64,000 nt of DNA from Linnemannia schmuckeri (lineage: Eukaryota > Mortierellomycota > Mortierellomycetes > Mortierellales > Mortierellaceae). The translations under genes and the position numbers were made by a program. The notes under the pieces are model-generated. The model did no database searches, was not told the origin of the DNA, and saw nothing but the letters and a program-made list of their open reading frames with translations. The DNA lies in NCBI GenBank assembly GCA_029449235.1, contig JANATG010000004.1:2480001-2544000 (forward strand), read 5' to 3'. Numbering within the stretch: position 1 is the stretch's first letter; every line of letters starts with the position of its first letter. Positions 40,873-50,524 of this stretch are shown here, piece after piece.

Positions 40873-43800
40873 TTAGACATCGTAGCCTTCGACTACATCC
40901 CCAAGACCGACTCTCCTGGTGCCAATGTTGATTTGTCCAATGTACCCTCCATGCTCCTTCATCACCATGTAGATAAACAAAACCAGCGTGTACCACACAT
41001 TCAAACGTTTCTACGATGAAATATAAAATACACATAGACAAGGTTAGGAATAAATAACATTGCATAAAGTATGCTGTAAACGACACAAAGGAAAAAATGT
41101 GATCAAGTAAACAAACAAAAACAAGAGCGAGACTTACAGGAACAACTTCCCACATTGCTCCCTCAACGACAAGATTGTAATTGGGTGGGTACTTGGCAGT
41201 CTGCTTGATTTGGAGTGATGTTGTGGCGTCGGGCTTTGCCTCCATGGGCACATAGTGCTTATATGAGAATGGGAAGCGATCGTATGACTGGCTTGGCTGT
41301 GCTGGCATGGCCAAATCCATATACACTGTAAACAAGTGCATAATAATCTGCGAGTCCGTAGGCAAGTCCTGTGTCCACGCCTTCTTACCGCCCTCCCAAG
41401 TCACACCAGTCGAGTCCCAGCTAAAGTGACTAAGTAATGGTCCCATAGCTAGTGATGCGATACGAAACGAACAACAGTTAGGAGATGTAGAATGAAAACG
41501 CACTACATTAGCACGAAACAATGGATTGGATAATTGATAAAAGCTAAAAACTGCTTACCTTGTAACCGCTCAACAACATACTTGCGGTTGGCAAAGCCAG
41601 GAATGGCAAGGTAAAGCTCAAGAACCATTCTCTGCTTCACAATAGGATTCTACAAGGAACATCATACAAATACGATGTGGTTAGAATATTTGTCAAGTAA
41701 ATAAGTGCTCTTTACCAAAAGTGGTCCGCCTTTCAAACAACGACCGATCATACCTCTCCATAGCGGGCGTCAAGATCCTGAAGAGAAGTGGGCAACAAAG
41801 GCTGCTGGGGCTGATTGACAAGAGGTGCGAACGCGCTGGGCATGCGAGGGTTGGCGATACTGGCTGCACCCCAGCCAAGAGAATTGGTCATGGGTGCTAC
41901 TGTTGGTGTTGCTGCAGCTGCTGCGGCCGAGGCTGCATTTCCGTTGGTGGCGTTTTGAGGCAGAGGGCCTGAAGTGTAAAACATGGTGGCCGACTTGCAG
42001 TCCAAGTATGAAAGTCCTTGCTTGGCCAGCTCTGCATCGACCACCTCCATCTCACTGCAGACATGCTTGACAACCTTGTCCCACAACCAATTCCGAAGGT
42101 TGAACACCCATCTGTCCAATTGCTCCTCCGACACCTTGAGCGACTTGAGCACCTTGGTATGTCCGAAAACGTAGAGTCCATCCTTTTGCAAGTCCGTCTT
42201 GGAGGTGTGATCCTTGGAGAGGGTTGTTCTAAGTGCGGGTTGGTATCTGCTCACAGGTCCACGCGAGTTGATGCTGGCGAGAAGGTCAGGTCGAGTAGTA
42301 TGATCCACCATGTGGGCATTTGCGTGAGCCATATCGATACCACCCTGGAGACCGGCTTGAGGGGTGCCATATGCAGAGTGGAGACCAAATGCACGCTTGT
42401 TAGGGTCAGAATCAACGCCTTTCCATTCAGCCTTAAGTTCCTCCCTGGCTTCCACATTGCGCATCAGACGTTCTACGCCAGCCTTATCCTGAATAGAGAC
42501 GGTGTTGAATGCGCGAGACATGGACTTGTTCAGGATCGTTGCGGCATCTCTGTACTCCGAAGAAACCGATGACACAACTGGTTTCTGGAAAGCTGTCCTG
42601 GATGAGGCGAGCGATGCCTGCGAAGGGCTTACATAGGTGCTCATAATAGGTCTCTCTGTCAAGTTTTGAGGCTAAAAGATGTAGAAAATATATACATTGG
42701 GATTAATAGGGAAATTGTCGTTTTTTACATCAAGACGAGGAAATGAAGCCATTAAAATAACTTACAGCGACGGCAGGCTTTTTAAAGATTGGGACTGCAC
42801 CAGGAACCTTGGAAGCAGCTGGTTCCAAACCGAGGAGGGCTCTCTGTGATGGGGTCAGGGGCAGAGTCTCGAAGTTATTGGCTCTGCACGTGTAGCTATA
42901 GATCACCTCCACTATGTTAAACAGCAGAACAATGACAACAGTCCATTCTATGTGATAAAAAGAACAAGCTGCAGGTCAGAACTAGCTTCATTTGTAAAAT
43001 CCTTGAAACACAATATTTCATATGCGCTTCTACATTACCTGTCCAGTAAATAATCGAGGAGCTGATCACCGACGAAAGAAGGCCGATAAGTGACCTAAGT
43101 TCGATAGATAGTCGATGGTTAATATATGATCATGTTCATGATGCAAGGACATGCTGCAAATGCGAGACAAAAGATATAAGATCTTACTTGTAAATGCGTC
43201 CCTTCATGATACTGTTAGACACAAACAGGGCGAGGACGTTGAAGACAAGGCGTTTGAATGCATTTGGCGCTAGGCTGTTCTTGCTCTTCCACTGGTCAAT
43301 CTTGTTAATGGAGGGGAGTTCGTAGCGGCCACGCAGAACAGGCGCCTTAGTAGGATCCGCAGGCAAAGTTACAGTTGGTACAGAGGCGGCAGCAGGCTTA
43401 GGGACGACATCGGGGTAGTCGGACAAGAGTGATCTGACTCCTTCAGCGGGCTTTGGCTGAGCAGTAATAGGCTGTTTCCGAGGCAAGATCGCAAAAGCCA
43501 AGTTGGGATCGTGGTTGAAGGCATCCTTGGAGTCCGCAGAGTCAGTCTTAACATTGCTGATGGGAGACCGACGCTGTGACAGGGTGCTCCTAAGGGAACC
43601 GGGACCCCAAGGCTCTGGTGGTGCTGCTGGGTAAATTCCAGATCTAGGCCCATGCATTGTGGGTGCTGGAGGGGATACGGGCGTAGGGCTCAACATATCC
43701 AGTACGGGGGCCATGCCGACAGAGCCGAAAGCTTTATCCGCGAGACTGTTGATGGGTGGAAGATCATCCAGGGATTCCCGCTGCACATCTGGTGCTGCCT

Positions 43801-45355
43801 GATTATCCCGGACAACCTGCTTTCCCTTCTCTGCTGCTGATAATCTCGGGACGGGTGCCTCCGAAGCCTTGTGGTCAAAGGCATCGCCTTGTTTCTGCGA
43901 CGACATGTCCAAAAAGGACTTGACAGCACCTGCAACACCTCCAGTAAACAACATGTCATCATCCGACGTTGAACTCCTCACCGACGCGGCTGGCTTAGAC
44001 TGGTTGCCCAGAAACTTGGACAGGGGTTCGCGCAACAATGACGCCAAGTCCACGTCTCCGGTAGAGTCCTTCTCGTCCCCTGAATCTTTGTCGCCAAGGA
44101 ACTCTTTTGCCAAAAGCGCGCCTCCTGCAAGAACAGCTGCTCCAACATAGTCCTTGATGTCATGATCTGATTCATCGTCTGACTGAGATACCGTTCGCTG
44201 CTTTCCCTTGCAATCTGACCTTGACACCTCGTCTTCTAATTGCTGAGTAGAGGACCGCAATGGAGCGGCGTCCAAGAAAGCCGCAAATGGCGAGACCCTC
44301 GATTCTGCAGCAGTTGGAGTAGTGTCCGCAGGTGACAGCGAATCCTGTGAATACTGAAGTCCTTTAGAACGTGGGTTGACAAAGTCGAGATCAATCTCCA
44401 CATCTGACAGCTCCTCGTCCTTCTCGATATCCCAACGCTTGACGTTGGTCGATTCGGGCAATGTTGGGACGGCGGTAGCTGTAGATGGCTCGAATGGCTG
44501 TTGGGATGCCTTCCGTGCTGTTTTGGAGTGCGAAAGTTCCGGCAGTGAAGGGTAGCTGGCGGGAATGCCGTCATCTTCCTCCTCGTCAGGAACATGCTGA
44601 TCGTCTTCTCCTTGTTCCTTGACTGAAAGCACAAGTCCGCGGTCTGGTTGTGACACGGGGAAGAGTGTGGCGGGCTTGGCAACCTCTTGATCCTCCTCCG
44701 CGCTAGTAACATCCTGCTCTTGTCCCTCGTCTTCAACCTCATCCTTGTCTTCTTGTCCTACTATCCTTGAGGTAGAGCCGTTGTTGTCGGAGGAGAATAG
44801 AATCGGGTTGAAGGTAGGCGGCTTGACAGACTCTTCGAAAATAGAACAGGTCGATGCCCTGGCGGCGGTTGTTGTTGGATTCATAAGATCCTGCAGGCTG
44901 GACTTTGGCGTTGTGCGTGAAGTGGATGTGTGCTGCTCCCGATCTGCCTTGTCCGCGCCTTCAGAGCTCGAAATCGCGTTGTTGAAAATAGTGGTTGGGG
45001 CGTGTTCCTTGGGATCTACATCAATGGGTTCATCCATAGATTCATCCTCCGGATCCCTTGTCGCGTAAGAACTCGCGGAATGAGCGTCCTCTCCTTGCTC
45101 CTCCAAGTCCTCGGTAAGTTCCCCGTCGACTTCGGTAGTCACAGCTTTCACGAACAAGCCATGCTCGTTCTCCTCGAGAGGCATCGACGCGGGATTGAAG
45201 GCGAGAGCAGGGCGATCAAAGAACTTGTCACCAGGCTGAACGGGCTCTGGTTGGCGATGAAATGTCTCCTGCTCCTCGTCCTCGTCATTGTTGTTGTTAT
45301 TGGTGCTGTGGATGGGTTTTGATTTGGAGGGACGCGGCCCTGTTAGCTCAGCCAT
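40873..45355 (-). CDS. TMEM209: TMEM209-like nuclear envelope protein with long disordered N-terminus
   Basis: Seven exons (43188-45355, 43039-43094, 42766-42947, 41754-42671, 41559-41649, 41138-41448, 40873-41010) join in frame to 1287 residues. The C-terminal ~570 residues match TMEM209 (annotated cytochrome B561 N-terminal family): two adjoining hydrophobic segments (LVFNVLALFV, then SLIGLLSSVI and WTVVIVLLFNIV), the TPSQRALLGLEP motif, RNWLWDKVV, DLPTDSQIIMHLF, HYVP, and the closing WYTLVLFIYMV and GYIGQINIG. Animal TMEM209 binds the nuclear pore. The first ~690 residues are acidic, Ser/Pro-rich and disordered and sit in the same uninterrupted exon as the first membrane segment, so the fusion is direct; animal TMEM209 has only ~25 residues there. 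Met at 45355 (MAELTGPRPSK) is chosen over 45622, since the intervening residues look like translated leader. Confidence 0.87.
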
Positions 45356-45711
45356 GGTGTTTGTATTTGATCCCTTTGTCGTGTTTTTAGTGAAGGCTTT
45401 CTTTTTTGTTTGTTGTGATGATCCTTGTCGAGAGTGGTGATCGGTCTGGTTGGGTGGAGGGTAGTTATGGCCGAATCCAGAAGGTGTGTGTGCTGAGGAA
45501 AGACCTGAAAAGGGCGTGGAAAGGACCGATGTGAGCTTGAGGTGGCCAGGGACGAGTGGAGGTGAAGTGTGAGTGAGAGAGGCAAACACGCTTTTACTAC
45601 AAAAAGCCAAAAAGGTGAACATCCAACTTGGTGGCTTTGATTATGTTTAAACGCGGCAAAAGCACGTCACTCTGTATTGACGACCAAGATCTATTTTCAA
45701 TGCGTAACAAT
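45356..45711. promoter_or_regulatory. Short spacer, TMEM209-like promoter / lipase 3' end
   Basis: About 355 nt between two genes on the same strand; most of it must be the 5' UTR and promoter of the TMEM209-like gene. The frame remains open to 45622. Nothing else seen. Confidence 0.45.
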
Positions 45712-47760
45712 CTATGAAAAGTCGAATCGCTCGACAAGGTCCTGGACGCACTTCCAGCCGTCAAGGTTGTACCACTTGCGCCTGACAATAATCTGCACAT
45801 GCGCCTCATGCTCAATAAAAACGCCAATCTTGGTCCAGTCCATGTCGGTATGGTATCCCTCTGACACGAGGAGCGCCAGGTCTAGTCGCGACTTTGTCGA
45901 CAAGTCACTGGTGGACGAAGGCGACGCTGATCTCGAAGAAGAGTAGGATGATGACCCAGAACTTGACCGTGAAGTCGACCTATTGGACGACGTTGTGGAT
46001 TTGACACTTCCCACCCTTTTGTTCTTCTTGTTCTTGTTTGCCTCCTTGCCATTGTCTCCTGTTGTCGCTGCTGTCGTCGCGTCCTGAGTGTCAAAGGTGC
46101 CGTCAGGTTTCTCGACCGATCCTGCTTCGACGTGTTCTACAATGACGACTGGAGAGGGTGCATCGGCAACGTTCAAGAACTTGGACCGAGGTGGAATCTG
46201 AGGGAGCAGCAACGCCAAGACACTGACGAGAGCAGAGTGGTATATGCTCTTTTTGGGCTGTGTTGCCGCTCCTTCTGGCGAGAAGAACTGATCTATGTCG
46301 AAACTTGGGATGCCCATCATTGAAGACGTGTTGAACTTGACTGCCATGTCGTTCTCAATGTTGGCGTACGAAGTCCTGTCGATGAACAGCTTCAGGACGC
46401 GATTTGAGGCGGATCCTGGTCGAGCCATAGCCAGCAGCAGGGGTTCTGGGCCCTTGTCGAGGGAGCATTCCATTGAGAGCCCTGGTGCCGACGCTGACGC
46501 TGATAGTGATGCCGAGTGTTTGTTCGATGCCAATGACGATGTGGTGGAGAGGGAGGTAGCTGATGAGGCTGAAGAGGTTAAACGCTTGAGTTTGGAGGAC
46601 CGATTCTCGAGGGCAAGGTCCTTTCCTGTCTGGCCGATGACGCCAAGAGACAGAGCATAGCCCAGGACCCAAGGATGCTCAAAGCCGACGCCTAGCATTG
46701 GTGATGCGAGGGTGATGAAATGAGCCGGCTTGATCTCCCTGAAAAAGGTACCCTGCGTCAACTCTTCAATGAAGCCGAGCGCGTATATATTGATGAGACC
46801 ACCGAGCGAGTGTCCGATAATCGACACCTTGGAGATACCACGGGGGAATGGTTTGGTTATAGCCTTGTTTTGTGTCAATGTCGGTGTCGTTGCTGCTGTT
46901 GCTGTCGTTGATTTAGATGTTGCAGAGGCGAAAGCTTTTCTCAGCTGTTGCCCTTGCTCAGTGTCGCAATAGCCCGTCCATTCAAGGATACCCATCGCCA
47001 CTCGCTGTCCTGCCATTTGAATGCCCTCCTCTGTTCCTGCGTGGTTGGTGTCGGTCAAGAAGGTGATTGTCTTCCCGTTGTCCTTGGTATGCGCATCGAT
47101 CTGCTCCTTGATGTACAGCATATCGAGCCAAGACCCGTGGATGCCATGGGTCAGCAATACTAGGTGAAGACCCTCCTCGTCCTCTGCATGCAAGACATCC
47201 TCTGGGCAAGCAGGTCCACAGATGGCTCGGGTGTCCTTGTAGCCGCAGGACAAAATGGTAGGCAAGAGAACTTGGGGTTGGACCTCAGTATCGGCTCCCT
47301 CGGCTTGTGAGCTGTTGTTGCTGTTCCCCGTCGCGGCAGCCTCCAATGGGATGGTGTTGTCTGCCCGTGGTACTACATAGACCTCGACCTTGATATCGAT
47401 CCAGTTGCGCTGAAGAATCATCTCTGACAAGACCTCGAGTTCCCATTCGTTACATCCTTCGTCGTCGTGGTCGTGATCGACCGTGGCATCGAGTCGACAG
47501 ACCTGGGCACAACCAATTGAAGGAACTAACTCAGGGACGACGGGGAGTTTGTCAGGGTTTCTGATGAGGGCAACGGCGATTTTCCAGGGCCCTGAGCTGG
47601 GGGTGATGTTTCTGTAGACGGGGGCGCTGTTGCGGATACGGAACTGGAGTTTGTCGATGTTCTTGGCGTGGCAGGGAAGTAGCTTGAAACGGTATCGAAT
47701 AATGCCTCCGACGGAGAGGGCGACCTTGTGTGAGATGGCCAGTACTGGCTTTTGTGTCAT
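45712..47760 (-). CDS. DUF676-type serine lipase/hydrolase
   Basis: Single-exon 682-residue protein of the alpha/beta-hydrolase DUF676 family (yeast relatives YDR444W, YOR059C and Rog1). Visible: oxyanion-type LLTHGIHGSWLDM (residues ~202-214), nucleophile elbow GHSLGG (316-321) with Ser318, followed by FITLASPMLGVG, the usual ITLGTPH position, and DNDMxV-like NIENDMAVKF near 490. An N-terminal beta-rich ~190-residue region (VALIRNPDKLP, WELEVLSEMILQRNWIDIKVEVYVV) precedes the catalytic domain as in YDR444W. A low-complexity Ser/Lys linker (NKNKKNKR, SRSSSGSSSYSS) separates it from a final HxDMDWTKIGVFIEHEAH segment that likely contributes the catalytic His. Substrate unknown; relatives act on glycerolipids. 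No signal peptide or membrane segment. Confidence 0.9.
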   Translation of the reverse strand: MTQKPVLAISHKVALSVGGIIRYRFKLLPCHAKNIDKLQFRIRNSAPVYRNITPSSGPWKIAVALIRNPDKLPVVPELVPSIGCAQVCRLDATVDHDHDDEGCNEWELEVLSEMILQRNWIDIKVEVYVVPRADNTIPLEAAATGNSNNSSQAEGADTEVQPQVLLPTILSCGYKDTRAICGPACPEDVLHAEDEEGLHLVLLTHGIHGSWLDMLYIKEQIDAHTKDNGKTITFLTDTNHAGTEEGIQMAGQRVAMGILEWTGYCDTEQGQQLRKAFASATSKSTTATAATTPTLTQNKAITKPFPRGISKVSIIGHSLGGLINIYALGFIEELTQGTFFREIKPAHFITLASPMLGVGFEHPWVLGYALSLGVIGQTGKDLALENRSSKLKRLTSSASSATSLSTTSSLASNKHSASLSASASAPGLSMECSLDKGPEPLLLAMARPGSASNRVLKLFIDRTSYANIENDMAVKFNTSSMMGIPSFDIDQFFSPEGAATQPKKSIYHSALVSVLALLLPQIPPRSKFLNVADAPSPVVIVEHVEAGSVEKPDGTFDTQDATTAATTGDNGKEANKNKKNKRVGSVKSTTSSNRSTSRSSSGSSSYSSSRSASPSSTSDLSTKSRLDLALLVSEGYHTDMDWTKIGVFIEHEAHVQIIVRRKWYNLDGWKCVQDLVERFDFS

Positions 47761-48225
47761 TGTGAAAGGGAGTGATTAGGGTTCGGTTGAGGTGTTTGAA
47801 TGTGAAAAGGGCGAGAGGGAGTGAGGGGTGTGTGTAATGCTTGAAGAAGAGGGTATGAAGTAAAAGTATGAATTGGAGGAAACCAGAGGAAATAAAAAAG
47901 GAGGAAAGTAGGCGAAGGATATTTATGACGATGCTTGAAAGCGTAAAGAAGTGAAATAGGGCTGTTTGGATGAAAATTCAGCCGCGTCCGTCTGTCGACC
48001 CATTCGATCCTATCAGCCCTTGTCCCTTTTTGGATGTCAGGACAACATCAGCAAGATCAAACAGGTCAAAGCACGAATCCAAACACCGTGCAAAGGCTAT
48101 GTAAGAAAAACGCAGTCATCCGCCTCCTTAGACCTCTATTTTGTGTCTTTTTCACGCTCAACCTCACGTTCCCACCCTTGTATCACTCACAGGAAACAGG
48201 AAAACAGGAAAACAGCACCCACACA
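47761..48225. promoter_or_regulatory. Lipase gene 5' flank
   Basis: About 465 nt from the lipase start codon to the first inverted-repeat module. Contains C/T-rich promoter-like sequence on the minus strand. This is the boundary between the housekeeping block and the accessory region. No gene seen. Confidence 0.5.
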
Positions 48226-48272
48226 TAGAGATTGAAAATGAGTTAACTCAGTTAACTCATTTCCAATCCCTA
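48226..48272. repeat. 47-nt palindrome made of two MITE termini
   Basis: Imperfect palindrome that begins TAGAGATTGAAAATGAG and ends CTCATTTCCAATCCCTA around a GTTAACTCAGTTAAC core. Each arm matches the outer ~23 nt of the element at 49637-49848, apart from two G-to-A changes on the left arm. It is flanked by TA on both sides. It can be read as a copy whose interior has been deleted, or as the left boundary of a larger element that encloses the SEC6 fragment. Confidence 0.85.
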
Positions 48273-48329
48273 CCCACACAGGACAACTACGGTCAACACC
48301 AAGTCAGTCATCTCCATCACCTCCGACCC

Positions 48330-49515
48330 AAAGGTCGCTATCATCTTAACACTCTTCAAGTATCCAGACGACCCCTCCCCCTACCCCTTTTCGTCAAAGA
48401 CTTGTCCATGAAAAAGGTCATCGTCGATCAGCAACTCAAGATTGGCGTCCAGAACCAGATAGAGGAAACCAAGGAGACACTCGACATCCTGAGTACCACC
48501 GAGGAACAGACTCTTAGAATCCACACTACACCAATATGAAGAACATTGATTCCCGCTACAAGGACGCCCAGGGCCTTATTACCGACTATCCTAGTCTGAG
48601 CAACGTGACTATTAAACCGCACACCTGCTTCGCGTGCTTGTCCACAGATATCGGAGCCTTTTGACAGTGTTGAGCCAATTATATATAGTCTCTTATTAAT
48701 ACTTAGTTTGACCAATTACATATATAGATCGCGCCAACACACCAAAACTTCGTGGCGACACAGACACTTGTCAACAACTTTCAGGAGCTGCATCAGGATC
48801 TGGACAGGATAAAGAGCATGATGCGCGACGATATGAAGAACATCCTTGGACCAGCGCCCAACCTCCTCCTTGTCCATTACCAGCTCTACAAACTCGAGAA
48901 TCTCAGAAACACAACCATGCACATGGCCAAGGACGAGCCTCTAGATGTCAAGGTCACGCTCAAGCAGTACTTTGGCCGGCTCGACCAGTTCATCGAGGAG
49001 TTTGAAGAGTATCTGTGGGAGTTGTCGCGCAACATGATCGACCTCATCAAGAACAAGCAAGGAGCTGTCATTGTCCGTCTCATCAAGATCATCGAGAGCG
49101 AGGAGGCTGCGGACGCCAAGTCGGTGTCGACAAAGACGGAGCGTCGGACATCTCGTCAAGGCCTAGGTAACAAAAAGTCCGACAAACCACCTAGGGAGGC
49201 CAAGTCGTTGCGGAGCAAGTTCTTTGATGTTCTTCACGACGAGGTCTCGCGCAAGTTCAACATTTTGATGGAGCGTGTTGACAAGGAGCCCATTGAGTGC
49301 CTGGAAGCGACCGACTTTGATGCGATCGAGCACTTGCATAAATTTGCCTGCAGCACCAAGAGGACGGCTACATCAACTTTTACTCGATGAAGCGCATCTA
49401 CCACGATCTGCCGATCTCGCTAATGGAGGATATCTTGGGACAGAGGGATGACATGGACCGGTCGAGCATCAAGGAAGTCTTGGATACCACGATGCTGCAC
49501 GGCTACCATCTTTAG
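48330..49515 (+). pseudogene. SEC6: Truncated SEC6 (exocyst subunit) duplication
   Basis: Recognisable N-terminal part of Sec6/EXOC3: KVAIILTLFKYPDD (~48340), then a frame change, VIVDQQLKIGVQNQIEETKE (~48420), another near 48530, NMKNIDSRYKDAQGLITDYPSLSN to 48604, an apparent retained intron (48605-48727), IAPTHQNFVATQTLVNNFQEL and continuous homology to about 49365 (LRNTTMHMAKDE, LWELSRNMIDLI, IVRLIKIIESEE, KFFDVLHDEVSRKF). It then changes frame directly into INFYSMKRIYHDLP and MEDILGQRDDMDRSSIKEVL, which corresponds to the extreme C-terminus of Sec6, so the middle of the gene (several hundred codons) is missing. The retained intron indicates DNA-level duplication rather than retrotransposition. 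A 212-codon frame from 48752 is still open but lacks a native start. Confidence 0.82.
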
Positions 49516-49636
49516 CAAGGCCTGGCAATAGGCCGACCTCATTTTATGCCCGTTATACTTTTTTCCGTCCTCAGTTACAATTACGAGTTAACAGCTGCAA
49601 GGTTTTTTTTACAAACAGTGAACTGATGAGAAAGAG

Positions 49637-49848
49637 TAGGGATTGGAAATGAGTTAACTCAGTTAACTCTCCAGTTAGCGCAATTTCAATTATGAGTATT
49701 TTGATTAACAAACCTTCTATAATTGACAAGGTCTGAACTGGTCGGTTATTTTTTTGTTCAACTACAGAGGATTTGTTAGATAAAATACTCATAATTGAAA
49801 TTGCACTAACCAGAGAGTTAACTGAGTTAACTCATTTCCCAATCCCTA
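49637..49848. mobile_element. MITE with ~70-bp terminal inverted repeats (TAGGGATTGG ends)
   Basis: The left arm from 49637 (TAGGGATTGGAAATGAG, tandem GTTAACTCA core, then GCGCAATTTCAATTATGAG) is repeated inverted up to 49848 (CATAATTGAAATTGC, GTTAACTGAGTTAAC, CCCAATCCCTA) with a few mismatches and one indel, leaving a ~70-nt unique centre. No transposase is encoded. TA at both ends is consistent with a TA target duplication as in Tc1/mariner-type elements, but other superfamilies are possible. The same ends occur at 48226-48272. Confidence 0.88.
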
Positions 49849-50524
49849 TTTCAGAAAGAGGGCAACGAGGAAACGACGCCACCAATTTTTTAGATTTCTT
49901 TTTTAGTTGTTTTTGTTTTGAACGCTTAATTTGGTCTACAGTACGCTTCAAACCAAACCAAAAACAAGGCATGAATCGTCCACGAAGCATTGACGCGCTC
50001 ATTCGTCCGTACGTTACAAGTACAAACGGTCGAGTCAGAAGAAAAGCGAAGCAGCCTTTAAGCGAAAGTTATAGAAGGAGGGTGGTGTTTGACGTTCACT
50101 CATGACCTTTTGCAATCGCTTCGTTTTTCTCCTTGAAAATCATAATGACATAACATTACGCAAAGAACCCAAAGAGCCGATACAAGAAAAATGTCAGTCA
50201 GGCTACAAATCCGAGCTACATCAACCACACCATCTTCTCCAACCTCCTTCTCGCCCACTACTAAAAGTATGGTTTTCATGCCTTGCTTGGCCGTAGTGCT
50301 CATGGGACTGTGTGTGATGGAGATAGAGACAGGTGAGGCATACCCCTTTCCCCCATTGCCCCGTATTCGAAAGTTATCAATCAGCGGTGATGACAACTTT
50401 ACAAAACCAGTCACCCACTAAACCCTTGTAGGCGACACAATCTTCTCTATCATCACATCTACTCTTTTTCTTAGTCCACAATCACACCACCCCATTTCAG
50501 CAATAGCGATACTCGCTCCAAACC
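49849..50524. other. Spacer upstream of F-box gene
   Basis: About 675 nt with no supported coding sequence. The last ~100 nt before the F-box gene are C/T-rich (CATCTACTC, CCACCCCATTTC), a plausible promoter and leader. Confidence 0.5.

Noticed and set aside
45356..45622. N-terminal extension of the TMEM209-like protein to Met at 45622
   Set aside because: The extra 89 residues are T/H/S-rich leader-like sequence and the Met at 45355 has a better protein start; kept as an alternative only.
48240..48260. Tandem GTTAAC motifs as a CRISPR-like or operator array
   Set aside because: Only two units per site, no spacers, eukaryotic context; they are part of transposon termini.
50100..50421. Two overlapping ~75-105 codon frames upstream of the F-box gene
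   Set aside because: No motif, opposite-strand overlap, and lie in the probable promoter of the F-box gene.
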